Shown here in pieces: positions 1-10,500 of a stretch of DNA of 64,000 nt (position 1 is its first letter; each line of letters starts with the position of its first letter). Made by a program: the position numbers and the translations under genes. The notes beneath the pieces are model-generated. The model saw nothing but the letters and a program-made list of their open reading frames with translations. It did no database searches and was not told where the DNA came from. Source of the stretch: Eremothecium cymbalariae DBVPG#7215 (taxonomy: Eukaryota; Ascomycota; Saccharomycetes; Saccharomycetales; Saccharomycetaceae); NCBI RefSeq assembly GCF_000235365.1, contig NC_016451.1:558001-622000 (forward strand), given 5' to 3'.

Positions 1-2063
1 CGAATACGTACCCTCCCCATATAATAATAATAATAACATCAACAATCGTAACAAGAACAATAAACCTTAAACCGGAACAAAAGAACCAAAAATGTGAAAT
101 GAAACCCTCATCACTTTTTGTCTAAAAATCTTTTTTTAAAACTAGAATAGGCAGAACACAGCGCTTGTGCAAGCCTTTAAACAGTAATCCTAACAGCCCA
201 ATCTACATTCTCCACGCCCCTAAAAAATTATTCCAGCTCTTTCAACAACTTACATCATACCAAATTCCAAATTCCGAATCAATCACAAGAACATTTCTAG
301 ACCAAATAAAAAGCTAAGAAATTCGATTTTGCAGTAATGCGTATATCGTACGTACCATTAAAAACAATCGAACAAGAAAAAAACTACAAATTGAACTTGG
401 TATTCCACATCCAACCTTAAATTATAGTTAACTAAATAACTGATCTGATCACACAAATTTACTATACCAGCCAGCTGACTTCAGCTCTCGAGCTCTATTT
501 TTCAAGCAACTTGAAAAAAAACCCCCGCCTACGACATACCGGGTCAGGCACAGACGTCTGCAACCTAAAACAGCTCTATACAAAGATACAACCTAAGTAG
601 TACACACACGTACACATGGAAAGCAGATTGTGTACTACTTAGATACAGAAAAACAACCCACTTGATCCATCTGTCTATTTGCCTGCCACTACCCTCTAAT
701 CACCTGTATCCATATTCTCCTATATACTGCTATTTTTCTTTTTATCTAACCCTTTTTTCCTGATTGCTCTCTCGAGAGCCACTTTGTGTAAAGATCTCGG
801 AATGCAGGTTCCAAGTTATAAAACAAGCTGAAATAATAGCCGAGATCGTTATAATATAGTTTTAAAAACCACATAGTATTTATAAATAAAAAAGCTAGCT
901 CTGATCACCCACCGAACAAGCTCGAACGAACCACCGTCCTGTTGGGCAATTATGTTTAAAACAAGTCCAGAAAAGAAACGAGTCCCGTTCCGCTCTGTTT
1001 CCTCGAGGTCCCTCTCCAATCTACTCCTATGTCTTCACATAATCTCTCTTTTCAGTAACACATAACCACTGTCACATCTTTATATGGGCATCTTTTCGTA
1101 AGAAACATATATCCTGTATGGTGCTACCCTCCTGTCATATATTCCACACACTAATTAAATGAACAAAGAGAATGTACACTACTAAAGATAATACGAATAA
1201 CATATTATTTTACTTTTGTTTTAAAACATATAGCTTGCCTGCTGAAGGTTATATTGCAGCGGTGGTGCATTTTTCTTTTTTTGGAACTTCAAAACGTTTT
1301 TATTCTTGTGATGTATGTACCATGTATTTTAAGTGTGTTTCAGAATTTTCTAACACTATACTGAATCAGTTTTCCTGCAGCAGCAGGAAGTGTTTATAAG
1401 GATGAGCTCTATTTACAGAAGCTAAAGTTGTCTAGGTTTTTTTGCATTAAGTTAGGGAGAAAAGAATATCTATTTTAATTTAAATCCGGTGGATCTAAAA
1501 AAAAATCCTTTCATATAGAGAAAGAGACCCAGTAGCGAGTGTGAGAGAGTCTGTAAGTGTAAGTGAGAGGGCGTGTGTGATTGCTACTCCTTCATCTCTC
1601 AAGGATTCAATTTTATTTATTTGCAAGAGACAATAAAGAGACTCAAACAAAACTACTGCGGCTACCAAATTTAGAGCTTTTTAGGTTTTTATAGTATTTT
1701 TTCTTGAAATTTAACAAGAAGAAAGTGGCAGAAAGGTTCGGTTCCATATAAACATCGCATAGTAATTGAGGTTTAGATCGAAACCAGGTAATTACAAGCT
1801 TCCAAAAAGCAGTGTTGAGAGGTTAGGCTTGGACATAGGAAAGGACGGAATAGATAAAAAAAGCGGCTGTGGTTTTGGTCTGTGTGGAACTATCAAGATC
1901 AATAGAAAAGAAGATAGCTGTTGAAGTATTCCTTACCAAGGGCGAGAGATCTTTTTCCGTAGAAGGGAAAGCTTGTTTTCAATAATAGAAAGGAACAGGG
2001 AACAGCCTAAAGAAGGCAGAACAGACAGACAGAAGTTGGTTTTGCAATCGATATATTGGGAAC
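1..2063. other. Long non-coding region upstream of MSG5
   Basis: No convincing gene is visible over 2 kb. The longest ATG frame (about 1172-1399, 75 codons) has a Cys/Phe-rich composition with no recognisable domain. The stretch is AT-rich with poly-A/T tracts. CTCGAG hexamers sit at 487-492, 771-776 and 1002-1007; the second is embedded in the palindrome CTCTCGAGAG. The part near the gene probably contains the MSG5 promoter and 5' leader. In S. cerevisiae the next gene in this direction is VAC7 or an SDP1 neighbour, and neither is visible here. Confidence 0.5.
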
Positions 2064-3698
2064 ATGGGTGGATCTCTTTTGGATCTGAAATCGAGGTCTC
2101 CTAAGTCTTTGCAGAATAAAAATACGAAGAAGTTGTCTTTGAAGATAAATAATGAGAGTTCAAGTAGTAATAAGGTTGTTATGATAGAGTCATTGGAAAG
2201 ATCACAACAACAACAGCAGCAGCAGCAGCAACAGAAGCAAGCATCGTATGGTAATTTTCCGTTATTAAAGACACGAAGTGATGCACAGATATATACTTTA
2301 CCTTCATTTTCTGGTGGTGCTTCTGTGCCTGCTTTGAAGGGTTCAGCAAGGCGCTCCCTATTACAGTCGAATGAGAATGGCGGCTTATATCATCACGGCC
2401 AGCCCTTGAGGCTTACTGTGGAGATCACGTCTTTTAAGCGGCCAGTACCGCGTATTGGGTCGGAGAAGGTACGATGCAAGTCTTTGCCCACGTTGTCGTT
2501 AAAATCCAGAGACGCAGTGTCTGGTAGGGGGTCTATTTCTGACGGAATGTGTTCCCCTCGGACCTTTAAAGCTGTGAACACAGTAGCCAGCACTAATGCA
2601 GATCCTGTGACTGCAACGAGGTCGTGGGTTTTCCAGAGGAATGGTACTCCGGTTGATACGAACCCAATTAATAATGTATACAATCATGAGGATGCAGCAG
2701 AATTATGTGATGATGATGATGATGATGACGACGATTACGATATAGAAAATTATTCTTTCAGTTCGTCAATGCACAGCTACACTTACGTTTTTGATGGAAA
2801 TGTATATCCTGGTGATCCTCTATGTGTTGTTGAACCCGGCATATTTCTATATTCCGAGCCTACTTTAGAACAGGTGCTGGAATTTGATCTAGTTATAAAT
2901 GTTGCTAAAGAAATCAACAACCTTAGATCACAGCTTCCTGACAATTCAACTACTGAATACCATCAGTTCAGATGGTCGCATACAAGTAAAATTTGTGGGA
3001 ATTTGGAAGAATTGACCAAGTTGATGCACGATGCTGTTTTGCAAAATAAAAAGGTTCTTGTACATTGCCAATGTGGTGTTTCGCGTTCAGCATCACTCAT
3101 AGTAGCTTATATCATGAGGTACAGGAAAATGTCACTCAATGACGCTTATAATCATCTCAAGAACATTGCCAAAGACATCAGTCCAAATATGAACTTAATT
3201 TTCCAATTGATGGAATGGGGTGAGTGTCTCAAAGGCAATGAATCACAGGCTAATAATAGGGGAGACTCTTCCTCCTGTCGTCAACTAGTTGGTGACGTTC
3301 ATGATCATGGCCTGGCGAATATCGAACAACGCGTTGATAACGCCAATACAGCTACACACGTAGACCACGAATGCTCTATTTCTCCACGTGACCACCAGAA
3401 ACCTTCCCTGTCTAGCCCGAACGGATCTAGTGTTATATCTGCTGAAGCTACACCACGTACTCCCAAAGATTTCATTAATACTTCAATCCCCACCTCCTTT
3501 GCAGGCAATATGAGTGGAAATCTCCCGCCAGGTACGCTAGGTTCTACAACATCCACAACTCCAGAAACTACGGCCCCTTCTACAAATTCTACTGAAAATG
3601 ACAGGTTAACCCTAAAGAAGGACCTATGCATGCAATATTCACTGGTCCTAGATGCATACCCTCAACCTCCATCAGATATCGTCGAAGAAAACTGGTGA
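2064..3698 (+). CDS. MSG5: Dual-specificity MAP kinase phosphatase, Msg5/Sdp1 orthologue
   Basis: A 544-residue protein-tyrosine/threonine phosphatase. The active site H334-C-Q-C-G-V-S-R341-S matches the dual-specificity signature HCxxxxxR; C335 is the expected nucleophile. The catalytic domain spans roughly residues 240-395. It is preceded by a low-complexity N-terminus with a poly-Gln run (residues 48-57) and a poly-Asp run (216-224), and followed by a Ser/Thr/Pro-rich tail. In S. cerevisiae, Msg5 dephosphorylates Fus3, Kss1 and Slt2, damping the pheromone and cell-wall pathways, and Sdp1 is its duplicate. One copy next to HOS4 and COX5 fits the pre-duplication state, since S. cerevisiae has MSG5-COX5A on XIV and SDP1-HOS4-COX5B on IX. 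Somewhat longer than S. cerevisiae Msg5 (about 489 residues). The start is the first in-frame ATG. Confidence 0.93.
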   Translation: MGGSLLDLKSRSPKSLQNKNTKKLSLKINNESSSSNKVVMIESLERSQQQQQQQQQQKQASYGNFPLLKTRSDAQIYTLPSFSGGASVPALKGSARRSLLQSNENGGLYHHGQPLRLTVEITSFKRPVPRIGSEKVRCKSLPTLSLKSRDAVSGRGSISDGMCSPRTFKAVNTVASTNADPVTATRSWVFQRNGTPVDTNPINNVYNHEDAAELCDDDDDDDDDYDIENYSFSSSMHSYTYVFDGNVYPGDPLCVVEPGIFLYSEPTLEQVLEFDLVINVAKEINNLRSQLPDNSTTEYHQFRWSHTSKICGNLEELTKLMHDAVLQNKKVLVHCQCGVSRSASLIVAYIMRYRKMSLNDAYNHLKNIAKDISPNMNLIFQLMEWGECLKGNESQANNRGDSSSCRQLVGDVHDHGLANIEQRVDNANTATHVDHECSISPRDHQKPSLSSPNGSSVISAEATPRTPKDFINTSIPTSFAGNMSGNLPPGTLGSTTSTTPETTAPSTNSTENDRLTLKKDLCMQYSLVLDAYPQPPSDIVEENW

Positions 3699-4256
3699 TA
3701 AAGTTACCACCTCCCAATCCATATCAACAAACCACACTAACTAACGAGTCGTAGTGGCCATCAAAACCCGATCCTACATTTTTTTTATAAGAAAAAACAA
3801 AAGAAGTTGCTTTAATTATGTTATTATTATTTCATTATATATTGCCTTACCAGCAATATCTAATGTGCAAAACTACTTTTGTTATTGGTGGTAGCTCCTC
3901 AATATCACTTATATTAATCTAGAATATTAATATTAGTTGTTTTCTTTCTACTAATCGCTCACACCTGCACCTCATCCATTCAGGATTGGATCTATAAACA
4001 TTGCGCAATTTTTAATAGTTTTTATAACGTTACGTATGTTCATTAAAAGTGTTACTCAGATTTTACATTGATCTTACATAAGCGATACGGTCTAAAAATA
4101 CTGATATCGTACACTGTGATATAATAATAGTCACAAAATAGAGGATTATTTTACGAGCCCACAAAATGGCAAAGAAAGTTGTTTTTAGATGGTTTTAGAA
4201 CGGTATAATGGAGGACAGTGTTTAGTGATTTCATTTGGTGGAGTAAATTGTGGACG
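3699..4256. other. MSG5-HOS4 intergenic region with a short uORF
   Basis: An AT-rich spacer between two same-strand genes. The only item seen is a five-codon upstream frame at 4208-4225 (ATG GAG GAC AGT GTT TAG) ending about 30 nt before the HOS4 ATG at 4257. Whether it lies in the HOS4 transcript is not known. Confidence 0.4.
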
Positions 4257-7200
4257 ATGAGTAGTCATGAAAGACATGGAGCTCATGGACCTGTGAGAAA
4301 GAGGTCTCTAAGCAGCTATTTGTCGAAAGTTAGTTCTAGAAAGAACGACCTGAAAGGTAAATCAGACAAACGAAGACAAGATAAAATTGTAACTTCGGAT
4401 CTGAGAACGGCTGATGATAATAGTAAAGATAATTTGAAGCTTAATAATAAGGATGTAATTAATGAGGAATATTGTAAAAATGTAAATACAGGTTCGAAAA
4501 AATCGAGGTCTATCATGCCGATGACGACGACGACAACGACAGACATGGATATGAAAATAGAACAGGCTGAATTGGAAAATGGGCTTCATATAGAAAAAAC
4601 TGGTGATTCCCAAGATGATAGGTCGGCAGCTGTGAAAAATAATGTGTCTGAGAACCGTGAATTGCAGATACAGGAATCTACGAAGCAAGATTATGGTGAG
4701 GATTTAGCGGAGCCAATAATTGATATGAAGCAAGAGGTTATCACAGAAGCTAAAGTTGATGATAGCCACAAGCAGACAGTCGAATATAATGGCGGTAGTG
4801 ATGCTTTTGCATCACGTATTCGAGATATTTCAGCTGAAAGTGAAGTACCGTCAGGTAGTGAGGTGAAGCAAATGCTGGAGGAATTAGAGGTTTCCAGCAA
4901 ACAGCATAGCAAGCGTTCACAGAACGACACAGCTGAAGGAGCGGAGGATGAAGATGAGCAGGATGAAGAAGAGGAAAGTGCCTTAAGTGAGGTTGATAGT
5001 GATGCTCCAACGGAGCCTGCGTCACCACCTAAGCCTCGACTCGGCAGACTAATACGAGGTGATCAGATTGTATCATTATCTAGTCGACAAGCAAGTCCTA
5101 CAAACTTACAGCATGATTCAGATTCCGAGTTGTCAGACTTGGCCGATTTAAAGCCTGTTCCAATCTCGAGCAGCATATTGCAAGGTGAATCCTCTCCCAT
5201 CAAACCCCATGTAATTCGTAATTCATCTCCAAGAAAATCTTCATCACGTACCGACAGTCCTACACCAGCTCAAACTCCTAAGCCTAGTTCTACAAATTGG
5301 TCGAAAAAACTGAAACATATTGCTGTTTCAAAAGTAGCCAAGCCAAAGAAAGGTGTTCATAGAGATGCAGGAGGTCGCACTAAATTACAAATAGCATGTG
5401 ACAAAGGTAAATATGAATTGGCAAAAACACTCATTACAGAAGGATATGATGTTAATGATCAGGATAATGCTGGAAATTCACCATTACATGAAGCTGCGCT
5501 GAACGGTCATTTGAATATAGTTAAACTATTGATACTTCACGGCGCAAACATTAATCTTCAATCTTATGAAATGTTTAAAGATACCCCGTTGATAGACGCA
5601 TCGGCTAACGGTCACCTCGAAGTTGTTGAAGAGTTGCTAAAGAATGGTGCAGATCCAACAATTGTCAATGCAAAGGGATTAACAGCTATTGAATCTATAG
5701 AAGAAGATTCTGATTTGGAAGAAGAGGAAGTACAAATTGTAAGAAAAATTAAATCGCTGCTACGGAAATCAGCTCGAAAATACCGACAATATGAGGGCGA
5801 TGGGAAAGCAGAAAAGCAGCGCTCCAAGAATAGTGATGGTCCTTCAGATGATGAAGATGTATCGCCGAATAACACCAACTTTGAGGATGATTTTTACTGG
5901 ACAGATATAACTTCCAAAGTAGGGAAAGACAAATTATTTCGTGCCTCAAAAGAAGGTAAATTAGCTTATGTTGGTGCATATTTGGAAAATGGTGGCCATG
6001 CAGATTTCAAAGCATTCATGGAATGTGTTAAGTTTGGCCATGAAGACATTGCTAGTTTGTTTTTAGCATTTGGGGCTCCCGTAAACGGTTCCACGAAGGA
6101 TGGAGTAACATCTTTAATGGCTGCTGTTGGACGTGGCCATCTAGGAACAGTAAATTTATTATTAAAAGCAGGTGCAGATCCTACAGTACGTGCCAAGAAC
6201 GGACATTCAGTATTATATTATGCAAAGCACAGCCCTTTAGGAATTACCGATGATGAAGAAATTTCTACAATCAAAGAGGCTATTAGAAACAAACAAGGCT
6301 ATGTATCTGAGAGAGAAGAGGAAGAGAAAGATGATGTAAGCCAAAAAGTTCATGAGTCTGTGAACCGTACTATCATATCCAGTGAACCAATCAGCCACAT
6401 TAAGGGAGAGGCCACGTCTAAGGGCGTTACTTCCGATATCAAAACGGAAGTTCAATATGAGCCTGGAGCTTCAAAAAAACCTTCTAGTAATGGTTTACCA
6501 AATTCTGACCATGAGGATGGCAATCAATCGAATGTAACTGTTCCAAAAAGAAGGAAAACTGAATCACCGTATCCAATGTCGCTACTCCACGATGACAAGC
6601 AAAAGAATAGTCAAGCAGATAGGTACAGACTTGAATCTCCAGTGAAGCTTAAACGAAGTGCCTCCACAGTGAGTGTGGGGTCAGATCAATCAGAAAGCAA
6701 CACAAAGAAGTCAAAGTTCGAGAGTGGTTCAGAGACTCCGGTGCATATGGAACACCAAGAAACAGCGGAAGAGAGTGAGGCTAGATTAAAACGCGAAGAA
6801 CAGTACAGATTGAAACGTCTAGAAAACAAAAGAAAGAAGGAGCAAGAGTTCTTAGAGAAGCTTGCGAATGATGAACGTAAACGTGAGGAAGAACGCGAAC
6901 GTCTCGAAAGAGAAAAGAAGAAGCTTTTGGAACAGGAGGAACTGAAGAAAACAAAAGGAAAAGGAATTGCGGGACCAGGAGGAGATTGACAGGCGTGTAG
7001 CTATCAGGATTGCATATCCATTGGGTCTAAAACTAATTGAATTCGGAAACAAAGACGATTATGAAAGATTTTTACCGGCCTTTTATATCGTTCAGGATGC
7101 CACTAAATATGTTCTTGATGTCCAAATATCGGTTATCTTAAAGGATCCTGAGTTCTCAAAAAATGCTGCCAACCGAATTCCAATATCTCCGAATAATATG

Positions 7201-7578
7201 TCCCAACTATGGAATCTATATAAATTTATCTTCCTCTATGGAGGCCATGGAAGCGGCAAGTATCTTCTCGATTTGAAATCCCTCAGCTTTGAGAACTTAG
7301 TCGCATTTGAAAAACAAGAATATGAAAAATTTTGCAAGCTGGCTATCTACTGGGTTCCTTATGAAGAAATCCAGTGGCCTGATGCTCATATTTATGCCGC
7401 CGTAAACTCCAATCTCCGTGAATTACAATTACTAGATGTCCCTTCTTTACCTTCATCTTCCAAAACCGTCTCACAATCTGAAGACTTCCGAAATACCAGA
7501 CCGCCATTCACTCCTGCCAAATTCAGAAATAGGTCTGCGATGACTATATGGCTCTCTGGAAATAATACACTCTGGTAG
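4257..7578 (+). CDS. HOS4: Hos4-like ankyrin-repeat subunit of the Set3 complex, with an internal frame break
   Basis: Two overlapping frames together encode one Hos4-type protein of about 1,105 residues (S. cerevisiae Hos4 is about 1,083). Frame 1 (4257-6989) begins MSSHERHG and soon has KRSLSSYLS, a motif also at the start of S. cerevisiae Hos4. An acidic low-complexity part follows, then two pairs of ankyrin repeats (5380-5690 and 5930-6230; e.g. NSPLHEAALNGHLNIVKLL and TSLMAAVGRGHLGTVNLLL), then a charged coiled coil. Frame 2 (readable from 6946, ending at 7578) continues the coiled coil (KELRDQEEIDRR) and encodes the family C-terminus (AYPLGLKLIEFGNKDDYERF). The +1 change falls between 6946 and 6989 in purine-rich sequence. 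A sequencing indel is the simplest cause; a real mutation or recoding is possible. Hos4 belongs to the Set3C histone deacetylase complex (family knowledge). An in-frame GTG at 4218 was rejected as the start in favour of the ATG. Confidence 0.85.
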
Positions 7579-7645
7579 CAGTAACCAACCAAGTAGGGCG
7601 TTTCTAAACTATATATATGTATATATGCATTGTAACTTCAAATCT

Positions 7646-7689
7646 CACGTGATAATCACATGCATCGCACGTGATTAACGTAACACATG
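7646..7689. promoter_or_regulatory. Cluster of CACGTG/CACATG sites upstream of COX5
   Basis: CACGTG at 7646-7651, CACATG at 7657-7662 and CACGTG at 7668-7673 are spaced exactly 11 bp apart, about one helical turn; another CACATG is at 7684-7689. These resemble Cbf1 (centromere-binding factor, bHLH) sites with the preferred flanks (TCACGTGAT). Binding by Cbf1 is inferred from the motif only. Confidence 0.5.
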
Positions 7690-7702
7690 ATGTGCATTTC
7701 GT

Positions 7703-7732
7703 GGCCGTTCATTGGCCAACCAATGAACGGCC
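7703..7732. promoter_or_regulatory. Perfect palindrome with two opposed CCAAT boxes in the COX5 promoter
   Basis: The left arm GGCCGTTCATTGG (7703-7715) and the right arm CCAATGAACGGCC (7720-7732) are perfect reverse complements separated by CCAA. Each arm carries one CCAAT box, on opposite strands. Further CCAAT boxes are at 7781-7785 (as ATTGG) and 7824-7828. CCAAT is the binding site of the Hap2/3/4/5 activator of respiratory genes, so the position 250 bp before a cytochrome oxidase gene is coherent. Confidence 0.6.
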
Positions 7733-7987
7733 TGCTTTACTCTCGAGCGATTCCGTCAGCATGTAACCAAATTTTTCCTCATTGGTTTTCGCTCAGGTCA
7801 TAAACCATACGGAAATATCGTTACCAATTGATGCCACTAGTGACTTAATAAACTAGTTATTTATACAATCAATTATACGAGTGGCAGAATTAACTCTGGA
7901 ACACTATTCAGCACTTTCAAAGATAGTTGTCTTTACTTTAGATTCCATATCTATTAGAAATATTCTACCAGATAATATAATATAACA

Positions 7988-8653
7988 AGTATGTTGAATT
8001 GCGGTTTATAGTCATTTTACTTTTGTGTGCATAGTTTTGAATGGCATCAAAGATTTCAATTGGGTATTTTAGAGGTAATCAGAGCAGCGAAAAGTTGGGT
8101 TTGATATTTGGAAGTTTCGGAAGTTTTGTGTTTTTGAACTATGCAATACTGATTGGTAAATTCTCTCTTTATTAAGCAAAATGTTTTACTAACCTAAAAT
8201 ATAGTGTTGCGCTCCTTTTCTGCAATTGCCCGTATCACACCAATTAGGCAGGTTCAGAGCCAGGCTATCTCCAAGGCAGCGATTATTGATTTAAAGTCAA
8301 GATGGGAGAACTTGCCAGCGGTAGAACAGAATGAGCTTGTGACCAAGTTGTCAGAGAGACAAAAGTTGCCATGGAATGAGTTAACCCAGACCGAGAAGCA
8401 GGCTGCTTGGTACATCTCGTATGGGGAGTGGGGGCCAAGAAGACCTGTACATGCCAAAGGCGATGCTGCTTCTATTGCGAAGGGTGTTTTTGTTGGTTTA
8501 CTAGGTTCTTTGGCTTTGTTTGCATTGATCAGACAAGCGGCTGCAGAGCCCCCAAAGACAATGACTAAGGAATGGCAGTTGCAATCCGATGAATATTTGA
8601 AGTCGAAGGATGCTAACCCATGGGGTGGTTACTCACAAGTTCAATCCAAGTAA
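7988..8653 (+). CDS. COX5: Cytochrome c oxidase subunit 5 (COX IV family), spliced
   Basis: Encodes a 149-residue mitochondrial inner-membrane subunit of complex IV from join(7988, 8205-8653). Exon 1 contributes a single base, the A of the ATG; exon 2 starts TG TTG CGC, giving MLRSFSAIAR. The protein has a basic presequence, the family blocks SRWENLPAVEQNEL, SERQKLPW and WYISYGEWGPRRPVH, one membrane span (IAKGVFVGLLGSLALFALI) and the conserved end EYLKSKDANPWGGYSQVQSK. S. cerevisiae has two copies, aerobic COX5A and hypoxic COX5B; from memory COX5B has the same intron splitting the start codon and COX5A has none, so the intron looks ancestral. No other in-frame ATG precedes the conserved sequence, so splicing is required. 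The synteny HOS4-COX5-HPM1/COG5 matches both S. cerevisiae regions. Confidence 0.95.
7989..8204 (+). other. COX5 intron (216 nt)
   Basis: 5' splice site GTATGT at 7989-7994, branch point TACTAAC at 8187-8193, 3' splice site TAG at 8202-8204: all three are yeast consensus. Unspliced RNA would offer an ATG inside the 5' splice site (7991) that reads only six codons before a stop. Confidence 0.93.
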
Positions 8654-9169
8654 ATGGAATATTGTATTTGGTCAGCTGTTAATGTCGGTAAACTGATGAC
8701 TGCGAACAACAATTTTTAGTCCCTTCCTTTCTCACCACTCTGTGTGGAAAAGCTAACCAAACCATAAAGGGCACCCAATTTTATACTGCATATCAAGATA
8801 TTAACGTTGTTGTGATTATTATATTCCAGACTATTTTATTCATACATAACTTCGAGTTTTTTCTCTAATTGGTACACATGTCCGCAGAATCTTGATGGAA
8901 TCTTCTACGCAATCTTGCTAATTATGCAAGTAAGTAAACGAGCATTACAGAAATAACAAATGCAGTTAGGCTAAGTAGAAGCTTTGCCTCAAAAATGAAG
9001 CAACAATTATATGTACTATTATCTGATTTCTACATGATGATGCATATGCTTTTCATAATGCATGTGAGTCGCTACAATATTTATCGTAGGAATTTGAAAA
9101 TTTTTCGAAATCAAGCGATGACTTTGAATATATTTGCCTCACCAGCTCTGTAAAACGAAAACATATAGT
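8654..9169. other. COX5-HPM1 intergenic region
   Basis: About 500 bp between same-strand genes. It should carry the COX5 terminator and HPM1 promoter. AT-rich; no RNA gene or repeat seen. Confidence 0.4.
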
Positions 9170-10312
9170 ATGACATTCTCATTTGGCTTCTCTACGGCAG
9201 AGCTAAATGGTACTCAGTCAGTAGATTGTCAAGCTGGCCAGAATGATGATATCAAAATTTTTATGGGTTCTCAAGATATCCCTCAAGCCAATGCGCTGGA
9301 TGCAGAATCGTTAAAGTCACCAGCTATCCCGCAACCTGACATCATTACTCTTGAGGATTTAACAGACTCGTTAAGGGAGGTAAGATTATCTTTTAAGGAA
9401 ATAACTACTGCTGAAAGAAATGTGACTCTATATCGTAGAGAGTTGTTTGATGTGAAACATCAGCTGATGACGGAGGTTGGCGAAAGCACTAATGGCAGTA
9501 ACAGTGACAATGCGAGGAGCTCGAAAGTTGAATCGCAGATATTAATGGGCGAGACAAATGAGGATCTCAAAAAGGGTGTGTATGAGGGTGGGTTAAAATG
9601 TTGGGAGTGTTCAATAGATCTCGTGGATTATTTATCTGAAAATCGTGGTGCCTACAAGACAGTTATTGAATTAGGCTGTGGAACTGCATTGCCTTCGCAA
9701 TACTTGTTCACTGAATTTCTACGCACCGGTAGTGATTCTGGTATAAGATTTATATTATGTGATTATAATGATTCTGTTTTGAGGCTGGTGACCGTTACAA
9801 ACTTGATCATTGCATGGGCAAAGACATCCCTTTCACCTGAACGGTGGTTATCACTACAAAAAGCAGGGTGTGATAGTATTCCGGTTGTGAATGATGAGCT
9901 ATTATTGACATCAGCGCTCCTCGATGCATTTTTAAAGGACATGGCGGATAGGAAAGTAGAACTGCATTTTATCTCTGGTACCTGGGGTGCTAAATTCTTG
10001 TCACTTTTGAAAGATAAGATGTGGGTACCTTGTAGTGATGGAATAATTTTGACCTCTGAGACTATATACCAGCCTGATACGCTACCAGTTATTTCGGAAT
10101 TGCTTCTGGGGTTGATTGCGTTATGTAAAGAGCAACACTTTGACATTAAAACCTACGTTGCAGCCAAGGACATTTATTTTGGAGTTGGTGGTAGTGTAAT
10201 GGAATTCGTGAGATACATCAATAGGAGAATCTACGATGGAAAGCTTTCATTAAAGGTGAAAGCATCTAAAATCAATACAGCTCTGAAGAGATCTATAATT
10301 AGTATTGAATAG
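9170..10312 (+). CDS. HPM1: Protein histidine methyltransferase, Hpm1 orthologue
   Basis: A 380-residue protein beginning MTFSFGFS, close to the start of S. cerevisiae Hpm1 (about 377 residues). It has a seven-beta-strand SAM-dependent methyltransferase core: the glycine-rich SAM loop VIELGCGTALPSQYL lies near residue 165-180, followed by RFILCDYNDSVLRL, then FISGTWGAKF and ILTSETIYQP. Hpm1 methylates a histidine of ribosomal protein Rpl3 (established for S. cerevisiae). The upstream in-frame TTG at 9134 was not used; the ATG at 9170 aligns with the family start. It corresponds to YIL110W, between COX5B and SEC24 on chromosome IX. Confidence 0.9.
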   Translation: MTFSFGFSTAELNGTQSVDCQAGQNDDIKIFMGSQDIPQANALDAESLKSPAIPQPDIITLEDLTDSLREVRLSFKEITTAERNVTLYRRELFDVKHQLMTEVGESTNGSNSDNARSSKVESQILMGETNEDLKKGVYEGGLKCWECSIDLVDYLSENRGAYKTVIELGCGTALPSQYLFTEFLRTGSDSGIRFILCDYNDSVLRLVTVTNLIIAWAKTSLSPERWLSLQKAGCDSIPVVNDELLLTSALLDAFLKDMADRKVELHFISGTWGAKFLSLLKDKMWVPCSDGIILTSETIYQPDTLPVISELLLGLIALCKEQHFDIKTYVAAKDIYFGVGGSVMEFVRYINRRIYDGKLSLKVKASKINTALKRSIISIE

Positions 10313-10500
10313 TTTAGACATTTTAGAAGATAGTGCTTAATAATTTTGATACGTTTGTACCTGCAACTTGATTTTTCCCAGTTGAACTTCAAAAAGTCGT
10401 CATGGCCACATTTCAAGATTGGCAACGATGGAAACAAACACTTGTAGCAGTGTTGATAATAGGAATGTCACATAGAGCCATTGATCTATAAAGATTAGCT

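Noticed and set aside
1172..1399. 75-codon plus-strand frame upstream of MSG5
   Set aside because: Low-complexity, Phe/Cys-rich translation with no recognisable family; likely chance.
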